From the NCBI RefSeq assembly GCF_900141935.1, contig NZ_FQYX01000009.1:1-64000 (forward strand): a stretch of DNA of 64,000 nt. Reading direction: 5' to 3'. This document shows, piece after piece, positions 54,465-62,744 of the stretch (position 1 is its first letter; each line of letters begins with the position of its first letter). The stretch is from Arenibacter nanhaiticus (GTDB taxonomy: Bacteria > Bacteroidota > Bacteroidia > Flavobacteriales > Flavobacteriaceae). The notes under the pieces were generated by a model, which searched no databases, was not told the DNA's origin, and saw only the letters and a program-made list of their open reading frames with translations. The translations under genes and the position numbers were made by a program.

Positions 54465-54503
54465 AAATGCGGAATTACTATAAAGTAGTTCCGCATTTTT
54501 TAT
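54465..54503 (+). terminator. Strong terminator without a plus-strand gene
   Basis: AAATGCGGAATTACT pairs with AGTAGTTCCGCATTT (15 bp, one G-U) around ATAA, with a T run. No plus-strand gene lies between the SLC13 gene and this point; only repeat copy 1 does. Confidence 0.85.
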
Positions 54504-54688
54504 TAGGTCTTTGATGTTGGTCCGTTCTTTTCCTTCTGATAACTTTTCAAAAGCGCTCCTAACTCTCCTTTTTGATACTCATAGAAGTTGCACATAATCA
54601 AATTTGGAAATGCCTTCGGGATAAAACTGTTAAAGCAAAAAAGATTGTTGTCGTGTGGCTGTTTTAGGATCGTTTGTTTTAATTTCAA
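54503..54688 (-). CDS. Doubtful small protein (61 aa or shorter)
   Basis: The frame gives 61 aa, or 30 aa from the internal ATG (MCNFYEYQKGELGALL). It resembles no family known to me. It lies 13 bp downstream of the 106-aa gene on the same strand, ends on the terminator hairpin, and could be a coupled small gene or a relic. Confidence 0.3.
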   Translation of the reverse strand: MKLKQTILKQPHDNNLFCFNSFIPKAFPNLIMCNFYEYQKGELGALLKSYQKEKNGPTSKT

Positions 54689-54701
54689 CCTTAGTCAAGG
54701 A

Positions 54702-55022
54702 TTATTCCTCTTGAGTGTCTTCCCAAATTAAATATTCCCGGTACCATTCCCAGGCACGGTCCAAAACCTCTATTTCGCTTTGACTAGAAGCAGCGGTATT
54801 GTTGGTCTGATAGAATAAGGTAAAATCTTCTCCAAAATAAGAAAAGTGCTTGCTCGTTTTATCGTCAAAAGCAATATTTTCTAATTCATCCTGCGGTATT
54901 ACCTCAATTAGGGATATTCCCTTATGGAGTATAAATTGGCGCTGGTCGTGAATGCTGTCGTTCTTTATAGGGAATTCCCCGAAAATAAATTCGGGTAAGG
55001 AAAGATCTTCTATTGTCATCAA
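54702..55022 (-). CDS. Hypothetical acidic protein between repeats 1 and 2
   Basis: 106 aa (start ATG at 55022 or 55019), acidic, with no cysteine and no membrane helix. Aromatic and acidic content (FSYFGEDFTLFYQTN, AWEWYREYLIWEDTQEE) suggests a soluble folded protein. No family recognised. It is the sole convincing gene in the interval bounded by 160-bp repeat copies 1 and 2 and runs opposite to the repeats. Its 5' end lies 120 bp from repeat 2. Confidence 0.6.
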   Translation of the reverse strand: MMTIEDLSLPEFIFGEFPIKNDSIHDQRQFILHKGISLIEVIPQDELENIAFDDKTSKHFSYFGEDFTLFYQTNNTAASSQSEIEVLDRAWEWYREYLIWEDTQEE

Positions 55023-55141
55023 TTTTTTTAAAATCTAAAATAAGGAGTTTTCTTCTAATAGCGCCTATACCTAACCAACTCTTTGAACAGTGGACGGTAG
55101 TGTTTCTTTCGTCCTTTGAAGTATCAATAATTACATTGACT

Positions 55142-55300
55142 TCTATTTTACATAATGTATGGAGCGGTTGAAAATTGCCTTCAGTAGGGAAGGGGAGGTT
55201 TAAGATCAAGGTGAGATCTCAAAACCACCAAAATACTAAGCCTCCCATAATTTGCGTATTTGAAAATAATTGACCTTTGGTACGGAATATGAAAACTATG
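55142..55300 (+). repeat. 160-bp cassette-type repeat, copy 2
   Basis: Conserved start TCTATTTTACATAATGT and conserved 3' part (TTTGCGTATTTGAAAAT, ACGGAATATGAAAACTATG). The middle contains GGGAAGGGGAGG, which can pair with GCCTCCC near its end, and a palindrome GAGATCTC. Confidence 0.85.
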
Positions 55301-55476
55301 AGAAGAATAAAAACAGCGCTTTTATCCTAATTCATCCTTCTTCATTGTACATTTTATTCACATATTAAGGATTACTACCCTTGGCCTTCATGGTCTATGG
55401 GGCTTTTAATATAAAGATTATGCTATTACTTTCAAAGAACGCCGGTAAGTGATTCTCTTCGAGTACGCAACGAGTC

Positions 55477-55674
55477 CTAGTTAATCAGATAATGGATTGG
55501 GATTTGTAATTCTATTGTTCCCCATAAATAGCCTTTGATGACAGCTACCCAGCCTAAAATACAGACAGGGCTGATATTTAAGCCCAACAAGAATATAAAA
55601 GGAAATAACTTATAAAACCCTGGTTTTATTTGGATTTCTGCTAAAAATTGATAGATTTTATATGGAATACTGAA
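55477..55674 (-). pseudogene. Possible membrane-protein relic
   Basis: A 65-codon open frame without start codon reads as a membrane protein fragment: GFYKLFPFIFLLGLNISPV, then LGWVAVIKGYLWGTIELQIP. No family assigned. It lies between repeat copies 2 and 3 and may be the remains of an older cassette gene. The rest of the gap to 56018 shows nothing convincing. Confidence 0.3.
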
Positions 55675-56018
55675 CTAAACAGGTTTTTATGTGTTAGCTG
55701 ATGGCGCAAAAGCAAAGGATCTTCATGTAAGCGTCGTCTAAGTTAAAAGTGCTTCGAAAATTCTGGAAGACAGCTGTGGTTGGATACGCCCTTGAAGAAG
55801 GAAGAGATTTATGCACTATACAGCTTGGTGAAATCAAAAGAATTATAAAAACCCGACAAGGGGGATTTCAAAGATTCTCGTCATGCTACTGACGGAAAGA
55901 GAAAGTGACATCAACAAGGCTTTACAACGGAATCTGGGATATAATTCAATGAGTGTCATTGCAACAGGTCCGCAATAAGGTTTTGTGGACATATTCGTAA
56001 TACTAAAAAAAAAGATCT

Positions 56019-56219
56019 ATGTTAAAAATTGAAATAAAAGAAGGGGAACATATCGAAAGAGCCTTAAAACGCTACAAAAGAAAATATCGACGGACAAAAG
56101 TGCTTGAGAATATCAAAAACAACCAACACTATGTCAAACCATCGAATGAACGACGGCACGCTTTACAGAAAGCGAAGTACCGGCAAAAATACTACCTTGA
56201 AAAGGAAGAATTATTTTAA
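56019..56219 (+). CDS. Divergent ribosomal protein S21 (bS21) paralogue
   Basis: 66 aa, the usual bS21 length. It keeps the family pattern: GEHIERALKRYKRKYRRT (8-25), then the loop HYVKPSNERRHALQKAKYRQK (38-58) corresponding to the YeKPSexRk segment. The sequence differs from what is usual for the flavobacterial housekeeping S21 (from memory), and the gene sits among 160-bp repeats with no ribosomal or sigma-factor neighbours. No Shine-Dalgarno precedes the ATG (AAAAAAAAAGATCT). S21 binds near the 16S 3' end and affects translation initiation; phages also carry S21 genes. A specialised or phage-derived copy is likely. Confidence 0.82.
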   Translation: MLKIEIKEGEHIERALKRYKRKYRRTKVLENIKNNQHYVKPSNERRHALQKAKYRQKYYLEKEELF

Positions 56220-56299
56220 AAAGATGCTCTAGGCCCTCTTCCAAAAACAGGACAAAATTTGGGGTATAAATTAAAATTAATTGATATTCATGTTTTTAT

Positions 56300-56542
56300 C
56301 TATGTAAGATTAGTTGTTATCCTAATTCCATGAAGACGTTTTTTATAACAATCACGGGCAATCAGTTTGAGGGTTACCAGTAGCGAGAATAACTTCAATT
56401 TAGAGGCTAGTTCTCCCCATGCGCCAATTAGATAGCTCCCTCTCCTTCCTAATAGGTCTCCGATAGACAAAAGGCATAATTGATATATTGTGTTGGTAGG
56501 ATTAGGTTTGTTTTTAAAAACTGCACCCCTCAAAATTGGCAA
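56300..56542 (-). CDS. Doubtful hypothetical protein (80 aa)
   Basis: An 80-aa basic frame with a mild hydrophobic stretch (YLIGAWGELASKLKLFSLLVTLKL). No family recognised, no clear ribosome-binding site. It may be a relic in the interval between the S21 gene and repeat copy 3. Confidence 0.25.
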   Translation of the reverse strand: MPILRGAVFKNKPNPTNTIYQLCLLSIGDLLGRRGSYLIGAWGELASKLKLFSLLVTLKLIARDCYKKRLHGIRITTNLT

Positions 56543-56560
56543 ACTTTTTAATTTCGAGGG

Positions 56561-56575
56561 TATTTTACATAATGT
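56561..56575 (+). repeat. Isolated copy of the repeat start motif
   Basis: TATTTTACATAATGT, identical to the first bases of the 160-bp repeat, stands 34 bp upstream of copy 3 without the rest of the unit. Confidence 0.6.
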
Positions 56576-56592
56576 GCAACTTCATGATGATT

Positions 56593-56754
56593 TCTATTTT
56601 ACATAATGTTAAGGCCGTTTGAAAAATATCACTAATAGGGAAGAGGTGGTTTATTCCCCAAGACAAAAGTGATAAAACTACAGCTGATTGGTGATTTGTC
56701 ATAAATCGCGTATTTGAATATTTCCGACCCTTGATCCAGAATATAAGAATTATA
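56593..56754 (+). repeat. 160-bp cassette-type repeat, copy 3
   Basis: Conserved start TCTATTTTACATAATGT and end (AAATCGCGTATTTGAA, GATCCAGAATATAAGAATTATAG). The middle can form a stem TATCACT/AGTGATA not present in other copies. It ends 128 bp before the aminopeptidase start. Confidence 0.85.
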
Positions 56755-56881
56755 GCACATGGTATTTATATTCCAATTTATCTTATGGGATCAGCATAAT
56801 ATCAGCGGTATTTGAAGAAATTGGATTTACTAATCCTTATATTGAACCCCTTTAGATTTAAATAGAAAATTTATACTACAA

Positions 56882-58149
56882 ATGATAAATAAAAGGCTAG
56901 AAAAGCTTCGTCAACAGTTGTCTAAATATAATTTAGACGCAGTTATTATTCCATCTACAGATCCCCATCAATCCGAATATGTTGCAAAACATTGGAAAGT
57001 AAGAGAATATTTTTCAGGATTTACCGGATCAGCTGGAGTATTGGTTGTAAAGCGTGATGAAACGGCACTATGGACAGATTCACGTTATTTTTTACAATTT
57101 GAAGAAGAATGCAAGGCTTATGAAATTACCCTATATAAACAATCCATTCCCTATGCCCCCGAACACGTTCAATGGTTATGCGATAGTTTAGAAGAACATG
57201 CGGTTATTGGAGTAGATTTTTTACAGTTTTCCAAGGCCCAAATGGACCATATCAAGGAAATATCGAAATCAAAAAATATTGAACTTAAAAATATAACAGA
57301 ACTGGTGGGTGAAATCTGGACAGACAGACCTAGTCTACCTGATTTTCCAATAGATATACATCCGTTAGAATTTAGCGGTGAAACAACACGCTCTAAAATT
57401 CAAAAAGACAACAACAAGAATTCTATATGGGCGAATCTTTTGCTGCTATTGTTGGCTACAAGGGTAATGGAGCAATCATTCACTATACCGCCTCTGAAAA
57501 AGGTGCTGCCATGGTGAAAAATAAAGATATTCTGTTAGTTGATAGTGGTGCACAATATAAGGATGGCACTACAGATATTACCCGTACAGTTTGGTTAGGA
57601 GGTACACCATCCGATGAAATAAAAAAGGCCTATACTGCCGTTTTAAAGGGATATATAGCGTTGGAACAATTGCAATTCCCTAAAGGGACCGTAGGAATGC
57701 AAATAGATGCCTTTGCACGCTTATATTTATGGAAACTAGGCCTAGACTATCCTCATGGTACAGGACACGGTATTGGGAGTTTTGGAATGGTACATGAACC
57801 TGGGCAAGGCTTTACAACGAATCCTACCACCAGTACCGGTAGTACAGAACATGCACCAAATCAATTAACAACCATAGAACCTGGTTGTTATAAAAAGGAT
57901 GCTTTTGGAATTCGCATTGAAAATGTAGTCCTTTCGTCTCTAAAAGAAACCACGGCATTTGGAGAGTTTATAGGCTTTACTCCCATTACCCTCTTTCCGA
58001 TAGACAGACAGCTGATAAAGGATTCGCTATTGACAACTTCGGAGAAAAAATGGTTTAATGAGTATCATAAAATGGTTTTCGAAGAATTATCACCTAAGTT
58101 GGACAATGATGAAAAAGAATGGCTCAGGAAAATGTGTCAAAAATTATAA
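56882..58149 (+). pseudogene. pepP: Xaa-Pro aminopeptidase (M24B) with internal deletion and frameshift
   Basis: The first frame (56882 to about 57411) encodes the N-terminal creatinase-like domain: INKRLEKLRQQLSKYNLDAVIIPSTDPHQSEYV, FTGSAGVLVV. The second frame (from about 57406 to 58149) resumes at RQQQEFYMGESFAAIVGY and contains all metal ligands: LLVDSGAQYKDGTTDITR, HGTGHGIGSF, TIEPGCY and GIRIENV. Full-length relatives are about 590 aa; here roughly 160-170 residues (second N-terminal domain and the first part of the catalytic domain) are missing and the frame changes at the join. A functional enzyme is unlikely. It lies between repeat copies 3 and 4. Confidence 0.85.
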
Positions 58150-58246
58150 ATAGTTAGTAATTAAAACTTTATATGATTTTAAACCTCAATATCTATTTAA
58201 TAAATATTGAGCTTTATTTTTTAAGTCTTAAAGTTCCTACTTCACC

Positions 58247-58406
58247 TCTATTTTACATAATGTTCATGCCGGTTAAAAAAATACTCTCAGGGTAGAGGGC
58301 ATGTCTTTAATACCGCAGAAAAGTTTAAAATTTCGTTTACAACCGGCTTCCTGAGAATCGCGTATTTGAAAATTTCTGGCCCATAGTCCGGAATATTGAA
58401 GTTATG
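58247..58406 (+). repeat. 160-bp cassette-type repeat, copy 4
   Basis: Conserved start and end (AATCGCGTATTTGAAAATTT, AGTCCGGAATATTGAAGTTATG). The middle pairs GCCGGTT with AACCGGC and TCTCAGG with CCTGAGA. It ends 134 bp before the DUF6642-like gene. Confidence 0.85.
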
Positions 58407-58540
58407 AAAAGGGTGATTATTACTAAATGACAAGGCATGAGTAAATGTATGTGGAATGGTATTTTATAAAAAAACGATTAAAAGAATAGCAGAGTTATAT
58501 TAATTTTGTAATTCCTATACTTTCATTTAAATTCAAAAAC

Positions 58541-59140
58541 TTGTTAGAGAAAAGACAACAATTACCCCAAGAACAATTTATAGATACAGATTATTTTATT
58601 TATTGTTTAGAAGGGGTTCATGAAATAGAAACGGACAAATTTACCGAAGCACAAGAAAATTTGGAACAATTGGCCTTGAATTATGGAATAGCAAGTATCT
58701 ATAAAACATGCGATACCATTGAAGGACTGGAAGATAGTTTAAATGCACTGGTATTGGATGATCATAATTTTAAAGACTATGAAATAATTTACTTTGTTAT
58801 AACAGGTGAAGCAAATAGTATTTGTTTAAATGACTACCACTATAGTTTTCAGGAAATTGCAGAAATTTTTGAAGGAAGGTTAAAAGGTAAGATTTTACAT
58901 TTTTCAAATGCGAAAATTCTAGATTTAGACGAAGAGGAAGCACAATATTTTTTAGATATCACTGGCGCTAAAGGGGTTTCTGGCTATGGAAATGAATTTA
59001 ATGGAATAAGCAGCTCGAATCTTGATATAGCACTCTTTAACTTATTTAAAGAAGATGATAATATGTTAGATGTTGTAGAAGAATTGCATCAAAGACATTA
59101 CAATGTCTGTAAATTACTTGATTTTAGATTGTATTATTAA
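58541..59140 (+). CDS. Conserved hypothetical protein, DUF6642-like
   Basis: 199 aa, acidic, soluble. From memory it resembles the DUF6642 proteins of Bacteroidota (FIYCLEGVHEIETD, ALNYGIASIYKTCDTIEGLE, and a C-terminal NVCKLLDFRLYY). Function unknown. No ATG fits the conserved start; a TTG at 58541 is likely. It follows repeat copy 4 by 134 bp, nearly the same spacing as pepP has from copy 3, which suggests that the repeat or the sequence just after it provides the promoter. Confidence 0.72.
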   Translation: MLEKRQQLPQEQFIDTDYFIYCLEGVHEIETDKFTEAQENLEQLALNYGIASIYKTCDTIEGLEDSLNALVLDDHNFKDYEIIYFVITGEANSICLNDYHYSFQEIAEIFEGRLKGKILHFSNAKILDLDEEEAQYFLDITGAKGVSGYGNEFNGISSSNLDIALFNLFKEDDNMLDVVEELHQRHYNVCKLLDFRLYY

Positions 59141-59341
59141 GTCCATATATAGCGACTACCTTGGCGTTGGCAAGCGGCTAATTATAAATATCAATTAAAA
59201 CATGGGGCCCAGACACCGCTAAGAAAGATTCATGACCTGGTCATAATTCGCTTAATTAATAAAATACCCAGGGATATTTTGAATAATCGAATTATAGTTA
59301 ACCAATGGAAAACCATTATTTGAGTATAGCGTGTTTGTTTC
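59141..59341. other. Possible decayed 3' half of a fifth 160-bp repeat
   Basis: Around 59230-59300, CATAATTCGC, a T/A-rich stretch, CAGGGATATT and GAATTATAG appear in the same order as in the 3' half of the 160-bp repeats, but the 5' start motif is absent. Nothing else seen in the gap. Confidence 0.35.
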
Positions 59342-59463
59342 CTTTGACATAATATCTGCCGATATAGTCCTAACGGCCGATATCTGATATTATATCAAAT
59401 AGCACAGCTATACGGAAACTGTACATCAAGCAGGTGTTCTATAATTTATATTATGTCAAATAG
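59342..59463. repeat. Inverted repeat with XerD-like ends
   Basis: TTTGACATAATAT (59342-59354) is exactly inverted as ATATTATGTCAAA near 59448-59460. A related GATATTATATCAAATAG lies between them. The ends resemble the XerD half of dif-type sites (TTATGTTAAAT). Confidence 0.6.
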
Positions 59464-59486
59464 AATAAGTTTAAAGCTGCTTTTTG

Positions 59487-59825
59487 CTATTTTATATGGG
59501 ATTCATAATCCGAAAGCGTTTGATACAAATCAGAAAGTCCCTCGAGCTGTTTAGCTACTTTTAAAGTCATATAGTCCTTTTGTTCTTCTTCCCTTTTAAT
59601 TAATTCAATTAAGTCTTGATTGCTTTTAATAAGCGTCTTCACTCTTTTTTTGATAGACTCAGATTTTAAAAACATTACGTAAGTATTTGGCTCAAAGGTA
59701 TAAGAGCAAATTTTTTGCTCAATTTGAAGTAAATCGGTATAGTTTCGCCGGAGTTTGATTAAACATTCCATGCTACTAGGTGTAATACAATTTGTTTTCC
59801 AAAAATTTCTATAGGTTAATTCCAT
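59487..59825 (-). CDS. Hypothetical helical protein (112 aa)
   Basis: 112 aa, basic, helical, with a Lys/Glu-rich middle (KSESIKKRVKTLIKSNQDLIELIKREEEQKDY) and coiled-coil tendency. Two or three scattered Cys do not form a motif. No family recognised. It stands alone at the edge of the repeat region, beside the inverted repeat at 59342-59463. Confidence 0.55.
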   Translation of the reverse strand: MELTYRNFWKTNCITPSSMECLIKLRRNYTDLLQIEQKICSYTFEPNTYVMFLKSESIKKRVKTLIKSNQDLIELIKREEEQKDYMTLKVAKQLEGLSDLYQTLSDYESHIK

Positions 59826-60400
59826 ACTGAATAAGTTTTAACATAAATTAACTAACGGGGAATTTTTGCTAAAGATAGCACACAATACTCGAAAAATCTT
59901 ACAAAAAATAAAGGATAACAATTTCTTAAAATTAATTTTTTTTACAAATCAATGGCTATATTATTACTGCTCCTACCCTTTTTATTTAGTGTAACACAGT
60001 TTTTTATTATAGATTATGTTGCTGTAAATAACTGTATTTTAGCGTATTTAATGCGACTTAGGGTGATTTTAATAGATTAAAGCCTTAGATCAAACAATTG
60101 GTCTTAAATAAAGGAAAAGTGTTTTTAAATCATTATTTATTGATGATACAGAACCTTAATTTAAACAATATTAAGGCCGCGGGTGAAATAATTCTAGCAG
60201 CAGTCTAAAAAAACGATAAAAGAACAAAAATCCAATAATCAGAAAATTGAAGCTCTATAACTATAATAGCAGAGATCATTGCAGAGGATACTACTAGATG
60301 CTGTTATTTAATTACCTGTATTTTTCTTATAATTTATATGAATGAGAGGTGATTACGAACGATTTGGGTATCGTTAATATCTAGACGTACAAAAACAAAA
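59826..60400. other. Intergenic region, nothing recognised
   Basis: AT-rich gap between the 112-aa gene and the lipoprotein terminator. No gene, RNA or repeat family was recognised. Confidence 0.4.
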
Positions 60401-60431
60401 AAAATCCCCTGACGCTATGTCAAGGGATTTT
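60401..60431 (-). terminator. Terminator of the lipoprotein gene
   Basis: AAAATCCC-c-TGAC pairs with GTCA-a-GGGATTTT (one mismatch) with loop GCTAT. On the minus strand a T run follows. Confidence 0.85.
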
Positions 60432-60456
60432 AAATAATAGTATCGATATAATTGTT

Positions 60457-61236
60457 TTACCAAGAATATTCCTCGCTTTTTCCGTTCGGATAAATCAACA
60501 TGCCTTTTTGATCGCAAGCCCCATCACCAAAATCGATCTTTGCCGTTAACTCATTCATCTCTATAGAAATAACCCCAGAAGTTATATAAGGACATCCTAT
60601 TTTCCCTGAGAGAGGTGATTTTATTTCGAAATTAAAGGTAGTATCCTCTAGAACTATGTCCCATTGCCCGGTACAAGAAAAATCTGGTCCTTCACCATTA
60701 AAATTACTTAAATACCAGGTTAGTTCCTTAGTGCCAGTATGGATCGTTGATACGTTATTGGGATGTGTCACGATAATATCAGTCTTTATAATAAATATTG
60801 GTTCGTTCTCCTTTGAAAAATCAAAAGTAACATCCTTTGTTCCTTCCAATAAATACCCGTTGAAGGTAAAAGAGCTAAAAGTAATCGTAAGTGGCGATCC
60901 TATAGATTCCTCCATACTCTCTCCTGTAATAACTAGGGTTCCGTCCAAGAGATTGTCATTTACCTCACATTGGTTGTATACTATGGAAATACTTTTATCC
61001 GAAGAACTTATTGTAGCGCAACCGGCTCCAGTCTTATTGGCTGTATCCTGATTTTTAGACATTATCAATTCTGATAAAAGCTCATCGAATCCTTCGGAAA
61101 CATTATTAATGTCCATTTGAGCCATTACTTGACCCTTGCTTAAACTGTTATCATTTAATTGATTTAATGCATCCTGACTACATCCGGCAAATAAAGTGAT
61201 CCCTAAAATTAAAAATAACACCTTATAATTCCTCAT
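60457..61236 (-). CDS. Exported lipoprotein of unknown function
   Basis: 259 aa. A lipoprotein signal ends at ITLFAGCSQD (Cys 19), so the protein is anchored to a membrane. The mature part is beta-rich (repeated strands such as GTLVITGESM, LTITFSSFTFNGYLL, TDIIVTHPN, GVISIEMNELTAKIDFG) and has several Cys (CATISS, YNQCEVND, FSCTGQWD, GCPYIT, GACDQKG) that could form disulfides. The final KIDFGDGACDQKGMLIYPNG occurs, by my recollection, in other flavobacterial lipoproteins. No function assigned. Confidence 0.8.
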   Translation of the reverse strand: MRNYKVLFLILGITLFAGCSQDALNQLNDNSLSKGQVMAQMDINNVSEGFDELLSELIMSKNQDTANKTGAGCATISSSDKSISIVYNQCEVNDNLLDGTLVITGESMEESIGSPLTITFSSFTFNGYLLEGTKDVTFDFSKENEPIFIIKTDIIVTHPNNVSTIHTGTKELTWYLSNFNGEGPDFSCTGQWDIVLEDTTFNFEIKSPLSGKIGCPYITSGVISIEMNELTAKIDFGDGACDQKGMLIYPNGKSEEYSW

Positions 61237-61440
61237 AATTATTCTATTTTCAAATGTTATAGAAGCGTGTAAAATTAGATATGTATTTTAATTGTTACTA
61301 AAATAATGACAATAATTCGACCAAACACCTGTTTTTATAATATAAACCCTTCATATAATGTGTTTTTTTCAACAAAAAACCTCTTAATAAATGTTTAAAC
61401 CAAGGTTTATTTGGCCAATAAGGTCGCTAAAATAAGTTTT

Positions 61441-62520
61441 TCAATCTAATTGAATACTAAATTCTTGATAGCTTTCCCGTTTATAGGCCATGTGTCTAGT
61501 AGCGGGCGATATGGCAAAATAAGGAGAAAAAGTAATAACCTTAACTGTTTTTCCATCGGGTAAAAACTCTAATATCCGGAGCCACCCGTCACCGCCATTG
61601 CCATGCCATCCTCCTCCCATGGCCTGGGCATTAAAGGTAATCTGACTTACTTTTTTACCACCGGCATTTATATCTGTTTTAAATGCGGTATGGGCTTTAA
61701 AATTATCTGGAGTACCGATATGGCCAGAGATCACCATTTGAATGTTTTTAGAGGGAGCTACCAGATTTTCCCAAATAGCCTTGCCATAATTTCCGTCCTT
61801 TATAGGATAGTTCTCTGATTCAATATGCTCGTTCTTTTCATTTAAATAGGAGTGCGTAAGAACTATAACCCTATGATCTTTATAACGATCTTTATCTACC
61901 TCCTTCATTGCCCACTGTAAAATGGTATCTCGTGGCGCAAATTCAAGGTTTAGAAATAAATATTTCCTTTGATTTGGTGTGGTAAGTTCAAAAGTCGCAT
62001 TCTCAAGAGTGGGCTTCCCATGTACATTATACGCCGCAGCGCGTAGTCCCTTATGATTCAAGACATTCCGATGAGCCGGAAAAAATTCATCATAATTGGA
62101 AGATCTATTTTCTATATTTTTATAACCAAAATCGTGGTTTCCAGCCGCTAAAATATAAGGCACGTGCCCATCTAATTTTTCAAAGGCTCTGGATACAGCC
62201 TGCCATTGATTCCTACTAGGCTCATTCCCGTTAATATGATCGGGTACCAATAATTCATTTTGTTCTACCAAATCTCCGGTACATAAAACCATTTCAATAT
62301 TTAATGGGGCAATATTTTCACGAATCCAACCTGTCATTACCTCCAAAATACCTTGATTTCTCTTAAATTTTGCATAAGTCTGTGTGTCTGGAAGTAAAAT
62401 CACGGACCAAGAATCTGGGTGGGATAGTTTTGGTGGATCGAAGGTTTCCTGCCCAGTAATCGTATGTTGTAGAAACAGCAGCGTGACTAAAGACATTATA
62501 GTCGATAGGTTTAATTTCAT
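61441..62520 (-). CDS. Secreted metallophosphoesterase (calcineurin-like)
   Basis: 359 aa with signal peptide (1-23). The metal-binding blocks are complete: LLPDTQTYAKF (D-x-Q form, near 43), LCTGDLVEQ (GD, about 79), AAGNHDFGYK (GNHD, about 125), VLTHSYLN (H) and ISGHIGTPDN (GH, about 265). This is the dinuclear phosphoesterase family with DTQ instead of DxH, common in secreted proteins of Bacteroidota. The substrate may be a phosphorylated glycan, nucleotide or phosphodiester; unknown. Confidence 0.9.
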   Translation of the reverse strand: MKLNLSTIMSLVTLLFLQHTITGQETFDPPKLSHPDSWSVILLPDTQTYAKFKRNQGILEVMTGWIRENIAPLNIEMVLCTGDLVEQNELLVPDHINGNEPSRNQWQAVSRAFEKLDGHVPYILAAGNHDFGYKNIENRSSNYDEFFPAHRNVLNHKGLRAAAYNVHGKPTLENATFELTTPNQRKYLFLNLEFAPRDTILQWAMKEVDKDRYKDHRVIVLTHSYLNEKNEHIESENYPIKDGNYGKAIWENLVAPSKNIQMVISGHIGTPDNFKAHTAFKTDINAGGKKVSQITFNAQAMGGGWHGNGGDGWLRILEFLPDGKTVKVITFSPYFAISPATRHMAYKRESYQEFSIQLD

Positions 62521-62708
62521 TTTAATATTATTAAATTAATACTATATTTTCCTGCTAAAATACTATTTTAAAATGCTCCACATCTTTAAGGTTGGTAACT
62601 CTTAGATATTTTTTTTGCAGAAAAACCAAGAAGAGAAATAATTGTATTGTACGCTTATATTTAAAGTAAAATACCCACAGGAATGTTCCTTTAAGGGATT
62701 TAAATCTT

Positions 62709-62716
62709 TAATTTTG
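62709..62716 (+). promoter_or_regulatory. Promoter -7 element of recQ
   Basis: TAATTTTG matches the Bacteroidota -7 consensus, 28 nt before the ATG at 62745. No good -33 TTTG is seen at the right distance. Confidence 0.5.
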
Positions 62717-62744
62717 CAGCTTTCCGATTTCTAAACAAATAAAA

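Noticed and set aside
54073-58406. CRISPR array interpretation of the repeats
   Set aside because: Units are 160 bp, 1.1-1.7 kb apart and separated by genes; there are no short regular spacers and no cas genes.
54073-58406. Classic integron attC sites
   Set aside because: The end sequences do not contain the GTTRRRY/RYYYAAC core, and no IntI-type integrase is in the window. Only the general form (constant ends, structured middle) is similar.
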